64,000 bases of DNA from Miltoncostaea sp963771025. GTDB taxonomy: Bacteria > Actinomycetota > Thermoleophilia > Miltoncostaeales > Miltoncostaeaceae. The DNA lies in assembly GCA_963771025.1 (NCBI GenBank), contig CAVYRL010000001.1, forward strand, positions 248,001 to 312,000, given 5' to 3'. Both the position numbers and the translations under genes were made by a program. Within the stretch, counting starts at the first letter, position 1. The number at the start of each line of letters is the position of its first letter. Shown in pieces: positions 19,843-27,705 of the stretch. Below the pieces are notes generated by a model. That model was not told the DNA's origin. It was given only the letters and a program-made list of their open reading frames with translations, and made no database searches.

Positions 19843-21162
19843 TCAGCCGTCGTCGGGCGATGGAGCCGGCGTCGCGAGCTGTCGTCGCCGCATGCTCGGC
19901 TCCGGTCCCTCGGCCCGCTCCGGCGCCGACGCGGGGAATCGCCTCGCCCGCCGGCCGTAGGCCCGTCCCATCGGCCCCGCGGTCAACCCGTGGAGGACCA
20001 CGCTGAGCAGGATCGTCCAGGTCCCCGTCACGGCGACCACGTGGGCCACCTCGGGGGCCACCGGCCCGAGTTCGATGTCCACCACCAGCAGGAACACGAC
20101 GGAGGCGAGCCCGCGTGGGCCGAACCACCCCATGAAGCCGAGCGTCAGAGTCCGCATGCCGGTGCCCAGGAGCGCGATCGCCACGGCGGCCATCCGCACG
20201 AACGCGAGGCTGAGCGCGGCGTAGAGCACCGATCGCCAGTCCACGCCGCCGGCCAGCACGGGGCCCACGAGCACGGCGCCGAAGATGACCCAGACGAGCA
20301 TCGCGAGAACCTGGCCGGTCACGTCGGTGACCCCGGTCCGCTCCCGCAGGGCTCCGCGCGTCACCGCACCGAGCACGAGACCGGCCGCGAACGCCGCGAC
20401 GAAGCCGTTGGCCCCCACGGCGAGGGCGGCCGTGTACGAGAGCACGGCCAGCGCCAGCACGCCGATCTCCTCCGACTCCGGTGTCGTCCAGGCTCGGTTG
20501 CGCGCCCACACCAGCGCGCGGCCTCCCAGCCCGCCCACCAGCGCGCCCACGCCGACGCCGAAAGCGAGATCCCGCGCGGCCTCGGCGATGGCATCGGAGG
20601 CGTTGGCGGTTGAGCTCGACGTCGCCTGGTCGGTGACGACCGCGATCATGAAGAAGACGACCGGGGTGACGAACCCGTCGTTGAGCCCGCTCTCGATGTT
20701 GAGCACGCGCCTGACGCGCGTCGGCACGGCCCGGTTGGTGAACACGGCCATGCCGAGGGCCGCGTCGGTGGGCGCGAGGATGGCCGCCAGAAGCACGCAG
20801 GCGGACCAGGTCAGCGCCGGCAGCAGCGGCGCAGCGACCAGCGCGCCGATGACGACGGCCAGCGGGAGGCCGATCACCAGCAGGCGGCCGACCAGACCCG
20901 CGTCGTGGCGGGCCCCGCGAGCATCGATCGTCGACGCGTCCGCGAACAGGAGCACCGCCAGCGTGCCCTCGGCGAGCAGCTTCGTGCTCTCGGCGCTGAG
21001 GGTGAGCGGAAGGATGTCGAGGAACTCCGCGCCCAGGAAGAGGCCGGTGAGCGTGAAGACGATCGCCGAGGTCAGCGACACCCTGTCGAGACGACGCGCC
21101 GACGCCGCGTAGGCCACGAGCACCACGAGCAGAACCGCGAGCCCCGCAGCGTCCTCCTGCAT
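19843..21162 (-). CDS. Cation:proton antiporter, CPA1 family
   Basis: 439 aa polytopic membrane protein with about 12 hydrophobic segments. CPA1 signatures are AAILAPTDAALG (first discontinuous helix), LNIESGLNDGFVTPV with the N-D pair expected at the ion site, and GFMGWFGPRGLASVVF near the C-terminus. It probably exchanges Na+ or K+ for H+; ion specificity cannot be read. A hydrophilic tail of ~40 residues ends the protein. The ATG shares its A with a TGA of an upstream reading-frame remnant (TGATG at 21160-21164). Confidence 0.9.
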   Translation of the reverse strand: MQEDAAGLAVLLVVLVAYAASARRLDRVSLTSAIVFTLTGLFLGAEFLDILPLTLSAESTKLLAEGTLAVLLFADASTIDARGARHDAGLVGRLLVIGLPLAVVIGALVAAPLLPALTWSACVLLAAILAPTDAALGMAVFTNRAVPTRVRRVLNIESGLNDGFVTPVVFFMIAVVTDQATSSSTANASDAIAEAARDLAFGVGVGALVGGLGGRALVWARNRAWTTPESEEIGVLALAVLSYTAALAVGANGFVAAFAAGLVLGAVTRGALRERTGVTDVTGQVLAMLVWVIFGAVLVGPVLAGGVDWRSVLYAALSLAFVRMAAVAIALLGTGMRTLTLGFMGWFGPRGLASVVFLLVVDIELGPVAPEVAHVVAVTGTWTILLSVVLHGLTAGPMGRAYGRRARRFPASAPERAEGPEPSMRRRQLATPAPSPDDG

Positions 21163-21239
21163 CAGCTCCCGCTTGTCGTCTGCAGATCCCCGAGCTCGAG
21201 GAGCCGGCCGATCACGATCCCGACGATGAGGGCGCCGAC
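21162..21239 (-). pseudogene. Orphan C-terminal tail of a membrane protein, coupled to the antiporter start
   Basis: Directly upstream of the antiporter, one frame encodes VGALIVGIVIGRLLELG and then DLQTTSGS, ending in a TGA that overlaps the antiporter ATG. The composition is that of a transmembrane helix plus short tail, and the TGATG overlap is what one expects of a translationally coupled partner gene. In this frame no start codon or hydrophobic sequence is found further upstream; instead the DNA becomes the radical-SAM gene fragment in another frame. I read it as the 3' end of a lost gene at a deletion junction; a chance frame is possible. Confidence 0.35.
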
Positions 21240-21712
21240 CCCCTGCCGCCCTTGTCGACGCGGTAGGCGTCGTGGATGTCGCGCGGACCGTCGATGGAGA
21301 GCCCGACGAGGAAATCGTGCGCGCGGAAGAACTCCGCCCACTCCGCGTCGAGCTTGGTCCCGTTGGTCTGGATGGTGTGGACGGCCCTCTGGCCGGGCAG
21401 CAGGTGACGCCCGGCGATCTCGACCGAGCGGCGGAAGAAGTCGAGCCCCATGAGCGTCGGCTCGCCTCCCTGCCAGGCGATGGTCACCTCCGGCACCCCG
21501 GCGTGCGCCTCGATCAGCTGCCGGAGGTAGTCCTCCAGCATCTCGTCGGCCATGCGGAAGCGGCTACCCGGGTAGAGCATCTCCTTGGACAGGAAGAAGC
21601 AATACGAGCAGTCCAGATTGCAGATGGCGCCCGTCGGCTTCGCGAGCACGTGGAAGGCCCGCGGAGCGTCTGGCACGGTCAGCACCGCCGAGTCAACGCC
21701 TCCGGATGCCAT
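21212..21712 (-). pseudogene. Truncated anaerobic sulfatase maturase-type radical SAM protein
   Basis: 166 aa, whereas anSME enzymes are near 370-430 aa. The N-terminal part is well preserved: the radical-SAM cluster motif C31-x3-C35-x2-C38 in CNLDCSYCFFLSKE, then TIAWQGGEPTLMGLDFF and GLSIDGPRDIHDAYR. Similarity stops right after VDKGG near 21245, where the frame enters unrelated sequence and ends 33 bases later. The rest of the SAM barrel and the SPASM domain with auxiliary clusters are missing. Function as a formylglycine-forming maturase is therefore unlikely; no sulfatase gene is in the window. Confidence 0.8.
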
Positions 21713-21815
21713 CGCCGGACGTCCTCCTGAGGGATCGCAAGGATGGGTCGTGCGCGGTGACGCCCGACACTACCCGGTCGTGTCGAACTCGACCCCACGC
21801 CGCGCCCTCCCGCCG

Positions 21816-21830
21816 TATCCTGCGGCAATG
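21816..21830 (+). promoter_or_regulatory. Leaderless-type -10 element (TATCCT, 6 bp, ATG)
   Basis: TATCCT at 21816-21821 is followed by exactly six bases and the ATG of the small zinc-ribbon-like gene. This spacing would place the transcription start at or next to the start codon. Confidence 0.5.
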
Positions 21831-22004
21831 AGGACCACCCTGCGCTGCGCCGTCTGCGGCGAGGTGATCAAACCCGGTCGCACCCCGGGCACATTCACCC
21901 ATGTCGGCCGCCTGGTCGCGGCCTGCGACATGGACTCGGACCACCGGCCGGTGCCCGAGCGGCCCCCGCCGCCGGAGGCCGTCGATCCGAGGCGCTCCGG
22001 CTGA
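21828..22004 (+). CDS. Small cysteine-containing protein, possible zinc-binding
   Basis: 58 aa: a CxxC pair (C7, C10) in LRCAVCGEVIKPGR and a later C33 with several His and Asp residues, then a Pro-rich tail. It is not recognised as a named family. Support for a real gene is the start-proximal TATCCT box with leaderless spacing and codon third positions that remain G/C rich. It lies divergent to the maturase fragment. Function unknown. Confidence 0.55.
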   Translation: MRTTLRCAVCGEVIKPGRTPGTFTHVGRLVAACDMDSDHRPVPERPPPPEAVDPRRSG

Positions 22005-22018
22005 GGCACGCCCTGAGC

Positions 22019-22159
22019 ATGAAGGTCGGCGACGCCACCTTCTTCCGCATCCAGCCGTCCGAGCGGGAGTCCGGTCGCGATCCCGACGCCGTCTTCGCCG
22101 CGCGGCTCACCCAGCCCGGCAGGCCCCTGAACCGGTGGGCCGCCCCCGGCTCTAGTTGA
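22019..22159 (+). CDS. Possible 46-aa small protein
   Basis: An ATG frame of 46 codons begins 14 bp after the preceding small gene (MKVGDATFFRIQPSERES onward) and ends by overlapping the 3' end of the UBP zinc-finger gene on the other strand by 8 bp. No family is recognised. It could be an independent small gene or a remnant of a longer one. Confidence 0.3.
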   Translation: MKVGDATFFRIQPSERESGRDPDAVFAARLTQPGRPLNRWAAPGSS

Positions 22160-22511
22160 GCAGCCTCATCCAGCCGTCCGGCACCCTGCCGGCCGGCCCG
22201 GGTGTCGGCTGCTCCACCGGGTGCGAGGTCGGCGACGCCAGCGGGGGTCCGGCGAGTAACGCGCCGTCCGGCCACGAGTAGAACCAGTCCTCACCGGGCT
22301 CGAAGCTCTGGATGACCGGGTGGCCGGACTCCTCCCAGTGCGCGCGGGAGTGCCGGGAGGGCGACGAGTCGCAGCAGCCGACGTGGCCGCACTGAGCGCA
22401 CCGCCGCAGGTGAAGCCACCAGCCGGCGCCCTCCCCCGCGAGGCACTCGGCGCACCCCGTGCCGCTGGGCGGCGCGCCGGGGTCGATGAAGGGAGTGTCC
22501 GCCGGACTCAT
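22152..22511 (-). CDS. UBP-type zinc finger domain protein
   Basis: 119 aa. The central region GCAECLAGEGAGWWLHLRRC followed by AQCGHVGCCDSSPSRH matches the UBP zinc finger (C20, C23, C38, C41 and downstream Cys/His ligands), a fold that in eukaryotes binds the C-terminus of ubiquitin. Bacterial stand-alone UBP proteins are known in actinobacteria, but their ligand is not. The segment HWEESGHPVIQSFEPGEDWFY is typical. ATG 22511 is chosen because the Cys-rich domain begins shortly after it. Confidence 0.85.
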   Translation of the reverse strand: MSPADTPFIDPGAPPSGTGCAECLAGEGAGWWLHLRRCAQCGHVGCCDSSPSRHSRAHWEESGHPVIQSFEPGEDWFYSWPDGALLAGPPLASPTSHPVEQPTPGPAGRVPDGWMRLLN

Positions 22512-22564
22512 CGCGGTGAGGATACCGGCGTTCGGCCCGGCAAGCCCGCGGCTATGCTCCGGCC

Positions 22565-22672
22565 GTGGCAACCAAACCGGAGACCGCGCCGAGCGGCGGG
22601 GCGGCGTCGGTCGTGATGGCGGCGATCGACAGGCGCACGAGCCCCTCCGAGCCCGCGCAGACGGGGGCCTAG
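22565..22672 (+). CDS. Possible 35-aa leader protein upstream of the double hydrolase
   Basis: GTG at 22565 is preceded by TATGCT at 22553-22558 with six bases between, the leaderless spacing seen elsewhere in the window. The frame (VATKPETAPSGGAAS onward) closes with TAG at 22670-22672, four bases before the hydrolase GTG. No homology is recognised; it may serve to couple ribosomes to the next gene. Confidence 0.35.
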   Translation: MATKPETAPSGGAASVVMAAIDRRTSPSEPAQTGA

Positions 22673-22676
22673 AGGG

Positions 22677-24530
22677 GTGTCCAGCGCAGCGCGGCCCGAC
22701 CGCCTGAGCGTGCGCGCCGGATGGCGCCCGGGGTCCGACTTCGACCACGCCCCGGTCACGCACCTCACCTACCCGTCGGCCGACGGGCACACCTGGGACG
22801 CGCTGCTGGCGCATCCGCCGTCGTCCACGGCCCGCTCCGAGGTGCTGGTCGTGGCGGTGCACGGGGCCATGGGCAACTACACGTCGGGTGTCGTGCGCCG
22901 CGCCACGCTGGAGATGGCCCGCCGCGGCTACCCCACGCTGTCGATCAACACCCGTATGGCCAACTTCGGCGTCATCTACGGCGGGGGCCGCCTGGACCTG
23001 GCGCCGGCCGACCTGGACGGAGCCATCGCCCTCGCCGGGAGGATGGGGTACTCCCGCATCGCGCTGCTCGGATACGGGCAGGGCGCGAACATGGTGAGCC
23101 ACTACCAGGCCCTGCGCCGTCCTTCGCAGGTCGAGGCGGTGTGCACGCTCGCGCATCCGCCCTCGCTGCCGGAGGCCCTGCGCGCGCGGTGGGCCGCCCA
23201 TGGCGCCGCCCCCGGCTACGAGGAGATGCTGGAGCGCTCGAGCCGGTGTCTCGCACTGGACGATCACGGCGACGACATCGTCGTGATCGCGCGCGGCTCC
23301 GGATTCGAGGACATGCCGCGCGACACCGAGATCTGGACCGAGCGCACCTGGTGGGCCGGCCGGTCCCCGGACGCCCTCCACGCCATCTCGCGCGAGAGGG
23401 TTCCCCACATGACCGTGCCCCTGGCGCTGATCCAGCCCGGGTCCGACCTGGAACTGCGGTACGGCGCCGATCTGGCCGCCGCGGCGGGCGCGGCGGGCGT
23501 GCCGGTGCACCTGGAGCGCGTCCCCGGCACCGATCACACCCTGTGGGACGCCGTGCCGGCCACGGCGGCCGCGGGAGCGGCGTGGCTGGACCGCACGCTG
23601 GGCGCCGGCGACCACCCGGCGCGTCCGGCCATGGCCCCCTCGCGACCCGACGGCGGGGTGCTGCACCGGCTCGCGACCATCGTGTGCGACGACGGCACCC
23701 ACCACGATGCCCTGCTGCACATCGACCCCGAGGCCACCGAACGCCGCGCGGCGGCCCGCGGGCGCGTCGCGGTGCTGCACCTGCACGGCAACCAGGGCAA
23801 CTTCAGCGTCGGGGCGCTGCGCTTTCTGGGCGATCCCCTCGCCGGGGCCGGCATCCCGATGCTCTCGCTCGAGACCCGCCTCTCCAACGTCTCGCAGATC
23901 TTCGGCGGGGCGGTGTTCGAGGACGCGCTCGCCGATCTCGTCGCGGGGGTCGAGTGGCTCGGCCGGCAGGGGTTCGACCGCATCGTGATCAGCGGCTACT
24001 CGCTGGGCGCCGTCCTCGCGACACGCTTCGCCGCCGACATGGCGCCTCCGCGCCTGGCGGCGCTGGTGACCTTCGGCAACTCGCTCGGGCTGCCGAACTC
24101 GGCCCGGCGCCGCATGGCGCTCGCCGGCGCGCGACCCTCCTACGACGCGCTCGCGGCGGAGTGCCGCGACGTGCTCGCCGCCGGACGCGACCGCATCGTG
24201 GTGGCGCGCCGGGCATACGCCCCCAGCGACGCTCCGCGCGCGGCCGGTGTGTACACCGCGACCACCTGGTGGCACTCCCGCGGGCCGGAGGCGGTGGACG
24301 CGATGACCGATCGGCACATCGGCCGGGTGGCGGCCCCCATCCTGCTGGTTCAGGGGGCCGCCGACGAGGTGGTGCTGCCCGAGGAGGCGCCGGCCCTCGC
24401 CGAGCTGGCGCGGGCCGCCGGCAACCATCAGGTCGAGACCGCGATGATCCCCGGCGTCGGGCACTCGTTCCACGGTGGCGAGTCGGAGGCCACCGGGGCG
24501 GTGCTCGACTGGCTCGCCCGCGTGGTCTGA
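22677..24530 (+). CDS. Tandem alpha/beta-hydrolase protein; N-terminal copy lacks the nucleophile
   Basis: 617 aa made of two similar halves (about 25-320 and 330-615). Each has a beta-strand plus HGxxGN element (VAVHGAMGNYTSG; LHLHGNQGNFSVG) and the same order of motifs (SINTRMANFGVIYGGG versus LETRLSNVSQIFGGA; TWWAGRSPDALHAI versus TWWHSRGPEAVDAM). The second half has an intact elbow GYSLG with Ser442, Asp563 and His596. The first half reads GYGQG, so Gly134 replaces the serine. Only the C-terminal half is expected to be catalytic. Substrate unknown. GTG 22677 is the likely start. Confidence 0.8.
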   Translation: MSSAARPDRLSVRAGWRPGSDFDHAPVTHLTYPSADGHTWDALLAHPPSSTARSEVLVVAVHGAMGNYTSGVVRRATLEMARRGYPTLSINTRMANFGVIYGGGRLDLAPADLDGAIALAGRMGYSRIALLGYGQGANMVSHYQALRRPSQVEAVCTLAHPPSLPEALRARWAAHGAAPGYEEMLERSSRCLALDDHGDDIVVIARGSGFEDMPRDTEIWTERTWWAGRSPDALHAISRERVPHMTVPLALIQPGSDLELRYGADLAAAAGAAGVPVHLERVPGTDHTLWDAVPATAAAGAAWLDRTLGAGDHPARPAMAPSRPDGGVLHRLATIVCDDGTHHDALLHIDPEATERRAAARGRVAVLHLHGNQGNFSVGALRFLGDPLAGAGIPMLSLETRLSNVSQIFGGAVFEDALADLVAGVEWLGRQGFDRIVISGYSLGAVLATRFAADMAPPRLAALVTFGNSLGLPNSARRRMALAGARPSYDALAAECRDVLAAGRDRIVVARRAYAPSDAPRAAGVYTATTWWHSRGPEAVDAMTDRHIGRVAAPILLVQGAADEVVLPEEAPALAELARAAGNHQVETAMIPGVGHSFHGGESEATGAVLDWLARVV

Positions 24531-24543
24531 GCCCACAGGCGGC

Positions 24544-25014
24544 TCAGGCGACGGCCGGGGCGGTCCGCCGGGGCAGGGTTCCCGGAGGGCCGGTGAACTC
24601 GATTCCGTGGCGGGCGGCGACCTCCGTGAGCCGCACGATGTCGGGCGGGCCCTCCAGCACGGGCAGTTCCTCGCGCGCTGCGGCCACGCCCATCTCGCGG
24701 ACGAAGTCGGCGAACCCGCCCGGTGCCGAGATGACGATCATCCGCACCCCGGCGCCGCCTGCGCGGTAGGTGTGGGGGACGCCCATCGGCCCGACGGCGA
24801 ACTCGCCGGCACCGAGGGTCACCTCTGCCTCCGCGGTGTACAGGGTGATCCCGCCCTCCAGGATGTAGAAGCCCTCGTCCTCGTTGTGGTGGACGTGGGG
24901 CGGTGGCTGGCTGCCGGCCGGCCCGGTGATCTGCAGCACGCCCATGGGTGACGCGCCGCCATGGGCCGGAGCGGGGTCGTGCACCAGGCTGTCGAGGAAC
25001 CAGATCGACGTCAT
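24544..25014 (-). CDS. Cupin domain protein
   Basis: 156 aa from ATG 25014 with GGGAGG upstream. Cupin motif 1 is PPPHVHHNEDEGFYILEGGI with two His, Glu and the Gly-rich turn; motif 2 is the VGPMGVPHTYR region with the last His. Such small cupins bind a metal and act as quercetinase-like or regulatory proteins; no specific substrate is suggested. It is convergent with the double hydrolase (13 bp) and divergent from a LuxR-type regulator, with a perfect palindrome in between. Confidence 0.85.
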   Translation of the reverse strand: MTSIWFLDSLVHDPAPAHGGASPMGVLQITGPAGSQPPPHVHHNEDEGFYILEGGITLYTAEAEVTLGAGEFAVGPMGVPHTYRAGGAGVRMIVISAPGGFADFVREMGVAAAREELPVLEGPPDIVRLTEVAARHGIEFTGPPGTLPRRTAPAVA

Positions 25015-25086
25015 TTTCGGCCTCCCGTCGGGGGGTGTGTGATGCGTCCAAGGCTTCCGGGGGCGGCCCGCCCCCGCCATCCCGGT

Positions 25087-25116
25087 TTTGTGGGGGATCG
25101 GCGGACTCCCCACAAA
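25087..25116. promoter_or_regulatory. Operator-like inverted repeat between cupin and LuxR-type genes
   Basis: TTTGTGGGG (25087-25095) and CCCCACAAA (25108-25116) form a perfect 9-bp inverted repeat with 12 bp between, so the half-site centres are 21 bp apart, two helical turns. A further TGTGGGG follows at 25117-25123. It lies between the divergent cupin and regulator genes, a usual place for a regulator binding site. Confidence 0.5.
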
Positions 25117-25165
25117 TGTGGGGGCCGGCTTGCGCGCCGTCCGGGCCGCTGGGACGATCGGCGTC

Positions 25166-26215
25166 GTGGGCACCTGGAGCGCGCAGCGGATCGATCACGA
25201 GATCGCGTCCCTCGAGGACCGCTCGCTGCTGCCGTACGAGCTGCGGGTGACGGCCATGGAGCGGCTCGCCGCGGCCGTCCCGGTGGACGGCTGGTGCTTC
25301 TCCACGGCGGATCCGCAGACCCTCGTCATGACCAGCCACGCCACCTCGGGCGTCGACCGCGGCGCATCCGCCCTGCTGTACGTCAACGAGTACTCGCAGC
25401 GCGACGTCGGCAAGCACGAGCAGCTCGCGCGGGCGCGCTGGCCGGTGCGCACGCTCTCGCAGGACACCCGTGGCGAGCGTGCGCGGTCGCCCCGCTACCG
25501 CGGACTGCTCCGGCCGCTGGGCATCGAGCACGAGCTGCGCGCGGCGGTTCGCGAAGGCGGCACGACCTGGGGTTTCCTCCACCTCTTCCGTGGCGCCGAC
25601 CGGCGCGACTTCGACGCCGACGAGGCGGTCGTGGTGGAGCGGTTCGTGCGCGGCCTCGCGCCGCTGCTGCGCGGCGCCCTGGTCGGCGAGCAGGCGTCGC
25701 CGGCGCCCGCCCCGGACCTCCCGGCCCTGATCATGCTCGACGCCGCGAACCGCCCGGTGGAGGAGACCGTGGGGCCGCACTCGTGGTCCGCGGCGCTCCA
25801 CGATCGCGAGCTCGGAGCCGCCGCGGTGCCCGAGGTCTTCGTCACCCTTGCGATCTGGGCCCGCTCACTGCAGTCGCAGGGATCCGACCTGGTGCCGCGG
25901 GCCCGCATCCCCGCCGCCGGGGGCGTCTGGTACACCGCCAGCGCGATGTGCACGGACCGGGGCCGTGTGGCGATCGTCCTCCAGCCCTCACAGGCCTCCG
26001 AGCTGATGCCGCTGAAGCTGAGTCACTTCCGCTTCACGCCGGCGGAGCGTCAGATCACCGAGCTGGTGCTCACGGGGCGCTCCACCCGCGAGATCGCCGA
26101 CGAGCTCGTCGTCTCGCCGCACACAGTCCAGGACCACCTCAAGTCGGTCTTCGCGAAGGCGGGGGTGCGCTCGCGGCGCGACCTCGTCGCGCGGCTCAGC
26201 GGTGCGATGAGCTGA
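25166..26215 (+). CDS. LuxR-type transcriptional regulator with N-terminal GAF-like domain
   Basis: 349 aa from GTG 25166; an ATG at 25088 lies within the palindrome and is unlikely. The C-terminal FTPAERQITELVLTGRSTRE followed by IADELVVSPHTVQDHLKSVF is a LuxR/GerE helix-turn-helix. The first ~190 residues (MERLAAAVPVDGWCFSTAD onward) fit a GAF-like sensor as in other actinobacterial LuxR proteins, with no visible ligand motif. It probably controls the divergent cupin and/or itself. Its 3' end overlaps the next gene on the opposite strand by 20 bp. Confidence 0.85.
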   Translation: MGTWSAQRIDHEIASLEDRSLLPYELRVTAMERLAAAVPVDGWCFSTADPQTLVMTSHATSGVDRGASALLYVNEYSQRDVGKHEQLARARWPVRTLSQDTRGERARSPRYRGLLRPLGIEHELRAAVREGGTTWGFLHLFRGADRRDFDADEAVVVERFVRGLAPLLRGALVGEQASPAPAPDLPALIMLDAANRPVEETVGPHSWSAALHDRELGAAAVPEVFVTLAIWARSLQSQGSDLVPRARIPAAGGVWYTASAMCTDRGRVAIVLQPSQASELMPLKLSHFRFTPAERQITELVLTGRSTREIADELVVSPHTVQDHLKSVFAKAGVRSRRDLVARLSGAMS

Positions 26216-26777
26216 GCCGGGTCCCGCGCGGGACCCTCAGCGGGGCATCGGTCCGCTCCGCCCAGGCGCGCCACGCCACGCTCGCCGCCACGGCCAGGGC
26301 GCAGGCGACCCCCACCCCGCGGAGCCAGGGAGTGGCCGTGTCGCTGCCGATTCCGGTCGCGTGCACGAACGCCAGTGGCCACGCCGCGTACGCCGCCCAG
26401 TGGACGGCGCGGAAGGTGCGCCGCCCGATCCGCCGTCGTAGCAGCCCCGTCACGATCAGGGCCAGGACGAGGTCCAACGCGAGCGCTCCGAGACCCACCC
26501 AGAGCGGCTGGGACGACGCGGTGAACGGCACGAACAGATCCACCACGGCGACCGCCGCGTAGGGGTCGACGAGGGCGGTGACGACGTGGATCGCGATGAA
26601 GCACACCGCGAGGAGCGACAGGCTGCGATGGAGGGCCAGCGTCGCGAAGCGCGGGAGCGTGGGCACCCGGGCGCGCTGCCGCGTGGCGATGCCAAGGATG
26701 AAGACCCCCGTCAGGAGCACCAGCGAGACGACGCCGGTGCTCCGCATCAGGTACCAGACGGCCATGCTCGCGCTCAC
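26196..26777 (-). CDS. Ferric reductase-like transmembrane protein
   Basis: 193 aa with about six hydrophobic helices. Histidines suited to bis-His heme ligation are seen in LALHRSLSLLAVCFIAIHVV and FRAVHWAAYAAWPLAFVHA, the pattern of the ferric reductase/MsrQ-like membrane heme domain. There is no FAD or NAD(P)H domain. It starts 4 bp after apbE, so the two are co-transcribed. I infer a role in moving electrons across the membrane. Confidence 0.82.
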   Translation of the reverse strand: MSASMAVWYLMRSTGVVSLVLLTGVFILGIATRQRARVPTLPRFATLALHRSLSLLAVCFIAIHVVTALVDPYAAVAVVDLFVPFTASSQPLWVGLGALALDLVLALIVTGLLRRRIGRRTFRAVHWAAYAAWPLAFVHATGIGSDTATPWLRGVGVACALAVAASVAWRAWAERTDAPLRVPRGTRLSSSHR

Positions 26778-26781
26778 GCGC

Positions 26782-27705
26782 TCAGAGCTCCGGCTCCGGC
26801 CACCTGCAGACGCGGGTCACGCTGCCGTCGCCGGCGACCAGTCGGGCCGGCAGTGCACTGCGCTCGAGCTGCCGGGGGGCGTCCGTGCCGCGAATGATCG
26901 CGGCGGTGCTGGCGATGTTGGCGGCCACGCATGTCGGCGCGGCGACGCTGACCGTGCGCCACACCTCGGCTGCCGAGCTGCCGCGGCGGGGATCGATGAT
27001 GTGGTGGAGTTCGCCGTGGCCCTCCGTCCAGCGGCGGACGGTGGTGCTGGACGTAGCGAGCCCGCCGCTGCGCACCGCCACCGTCTGGCCCTCGCGCTCG
27101 GGGTGCCGGTGGTCTTCCGCCACCCGGATCGGCCATCCCTCGGCCGGCGCGTCGCCGGCCACGGCGATATCGCCCCCGAGGCCCACGAGGACGCCGCCGC
27201 CGCTCATGGCGGCGATGGCCCGGGCGGCGCGATCGGCGGCCAGGGCCTTCGCGGTCGCCCCGAGGTCGAGCGAGACCCCGCGGGGCACCACCACCCGCCG
27301 CGTGCGCCTGTCGAACATGACGCAGCGCCACCCCGGCGCCGGTTCGACGCGGACGAGCCACGAGGGCCCGCGGCGCTCGAGCAGCGAGAAGTCGCGGTCG
27401 TACCCCAGGTCGTCCATCGCGCGACCCACCGTGGGATCGACGTCGCCGCCGGTCATCGCGGCCGCCCCGAGGGCGACCTGGAGCGCCAGCGCCAGCAGGG
27501 CGCTCACCTCGACCATCTCGCCGTTCGCGGCGTTCAGCCTGCTCAGCTCCGAGTCGTCGCGGAAGCGACTGCACGCCATGTCGATCTCGTGCAGCTCGCG
27601 CCGCAGCATCCCCTCCGCCTCGGGGAGGGCCGATCCGCGATCCACCACGACCAGGGCCGTCGTCCCCAGTGCGGGAAAGGTGGCCGTCGCGAGGTCGGCC
27701 CTCAC
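26782..27705 (-). CDS. apbE: FAD:protein FMN transferase
   Basis: 307 aa, typical ApbE length. Family motifs include ACSRFRDDSELSRLN, DPTVGRAMDDLGYDRDF, VSLDLGATAKALAADRAARA, GLGGDIAVAG, GGLATSSTTVRRW and HHIIDPRRG. ApbE covalently attaches FMN from FAD to Ser/Thr of exported proteins, usually in FMN_bind domains. No such domain is present in this operon. There is no obvious signal peptide at the chosen ATG, which overlaps the stop of the upstream small-protein gene (ATGA). Confidence 0.93.
   Translation of the reverse strand: MRADLATATFPALGTTALVVVDRGSALPEAEGMLRRELHEIDMACSRFRDDSELSRLNAANGEMVEVSALLALALQVALGAAAMTGGDVDPTVGRAMDDLGYDRDFSLLERRGPSWLVRVEPAPGWRCVMFDRRTRRVVVPRGVSLDLGATAKALAADRAARAIAAMSGGGVLVGLGGDIAVAGDAPAEGWPIRVAEDHRHPEREGQTVAVRSGGLATSSTTVRRWTEGHGELHHIIDPRRGSSAAEVWRTVSVAAPTCVAANIASTAAIIRGTDAPRQLERSALPARLVAGDGSVTRVCRWPEPEL

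Noticed and set aside
21200..21720. Insertion sequence as cause of the maturase truncation
   Set aside because: No transposase frame, terminal inverted repeats or target duplications were seen at the junction.
22005..22018. Possible operon link between the 58-aa and 46-aa small frames as one disrupted gene
   Set aside because: The two frames show no shared homology and the stop between them is clean, so there is no evidence of a frameshift.
22512..24536. N-terminal part of a 794-codon minus-strand frame ending in the UBP zinc finger
   Set aside because: Only the last 119 codons show domain sequence; the rest is the antisense of the double hydrolase.
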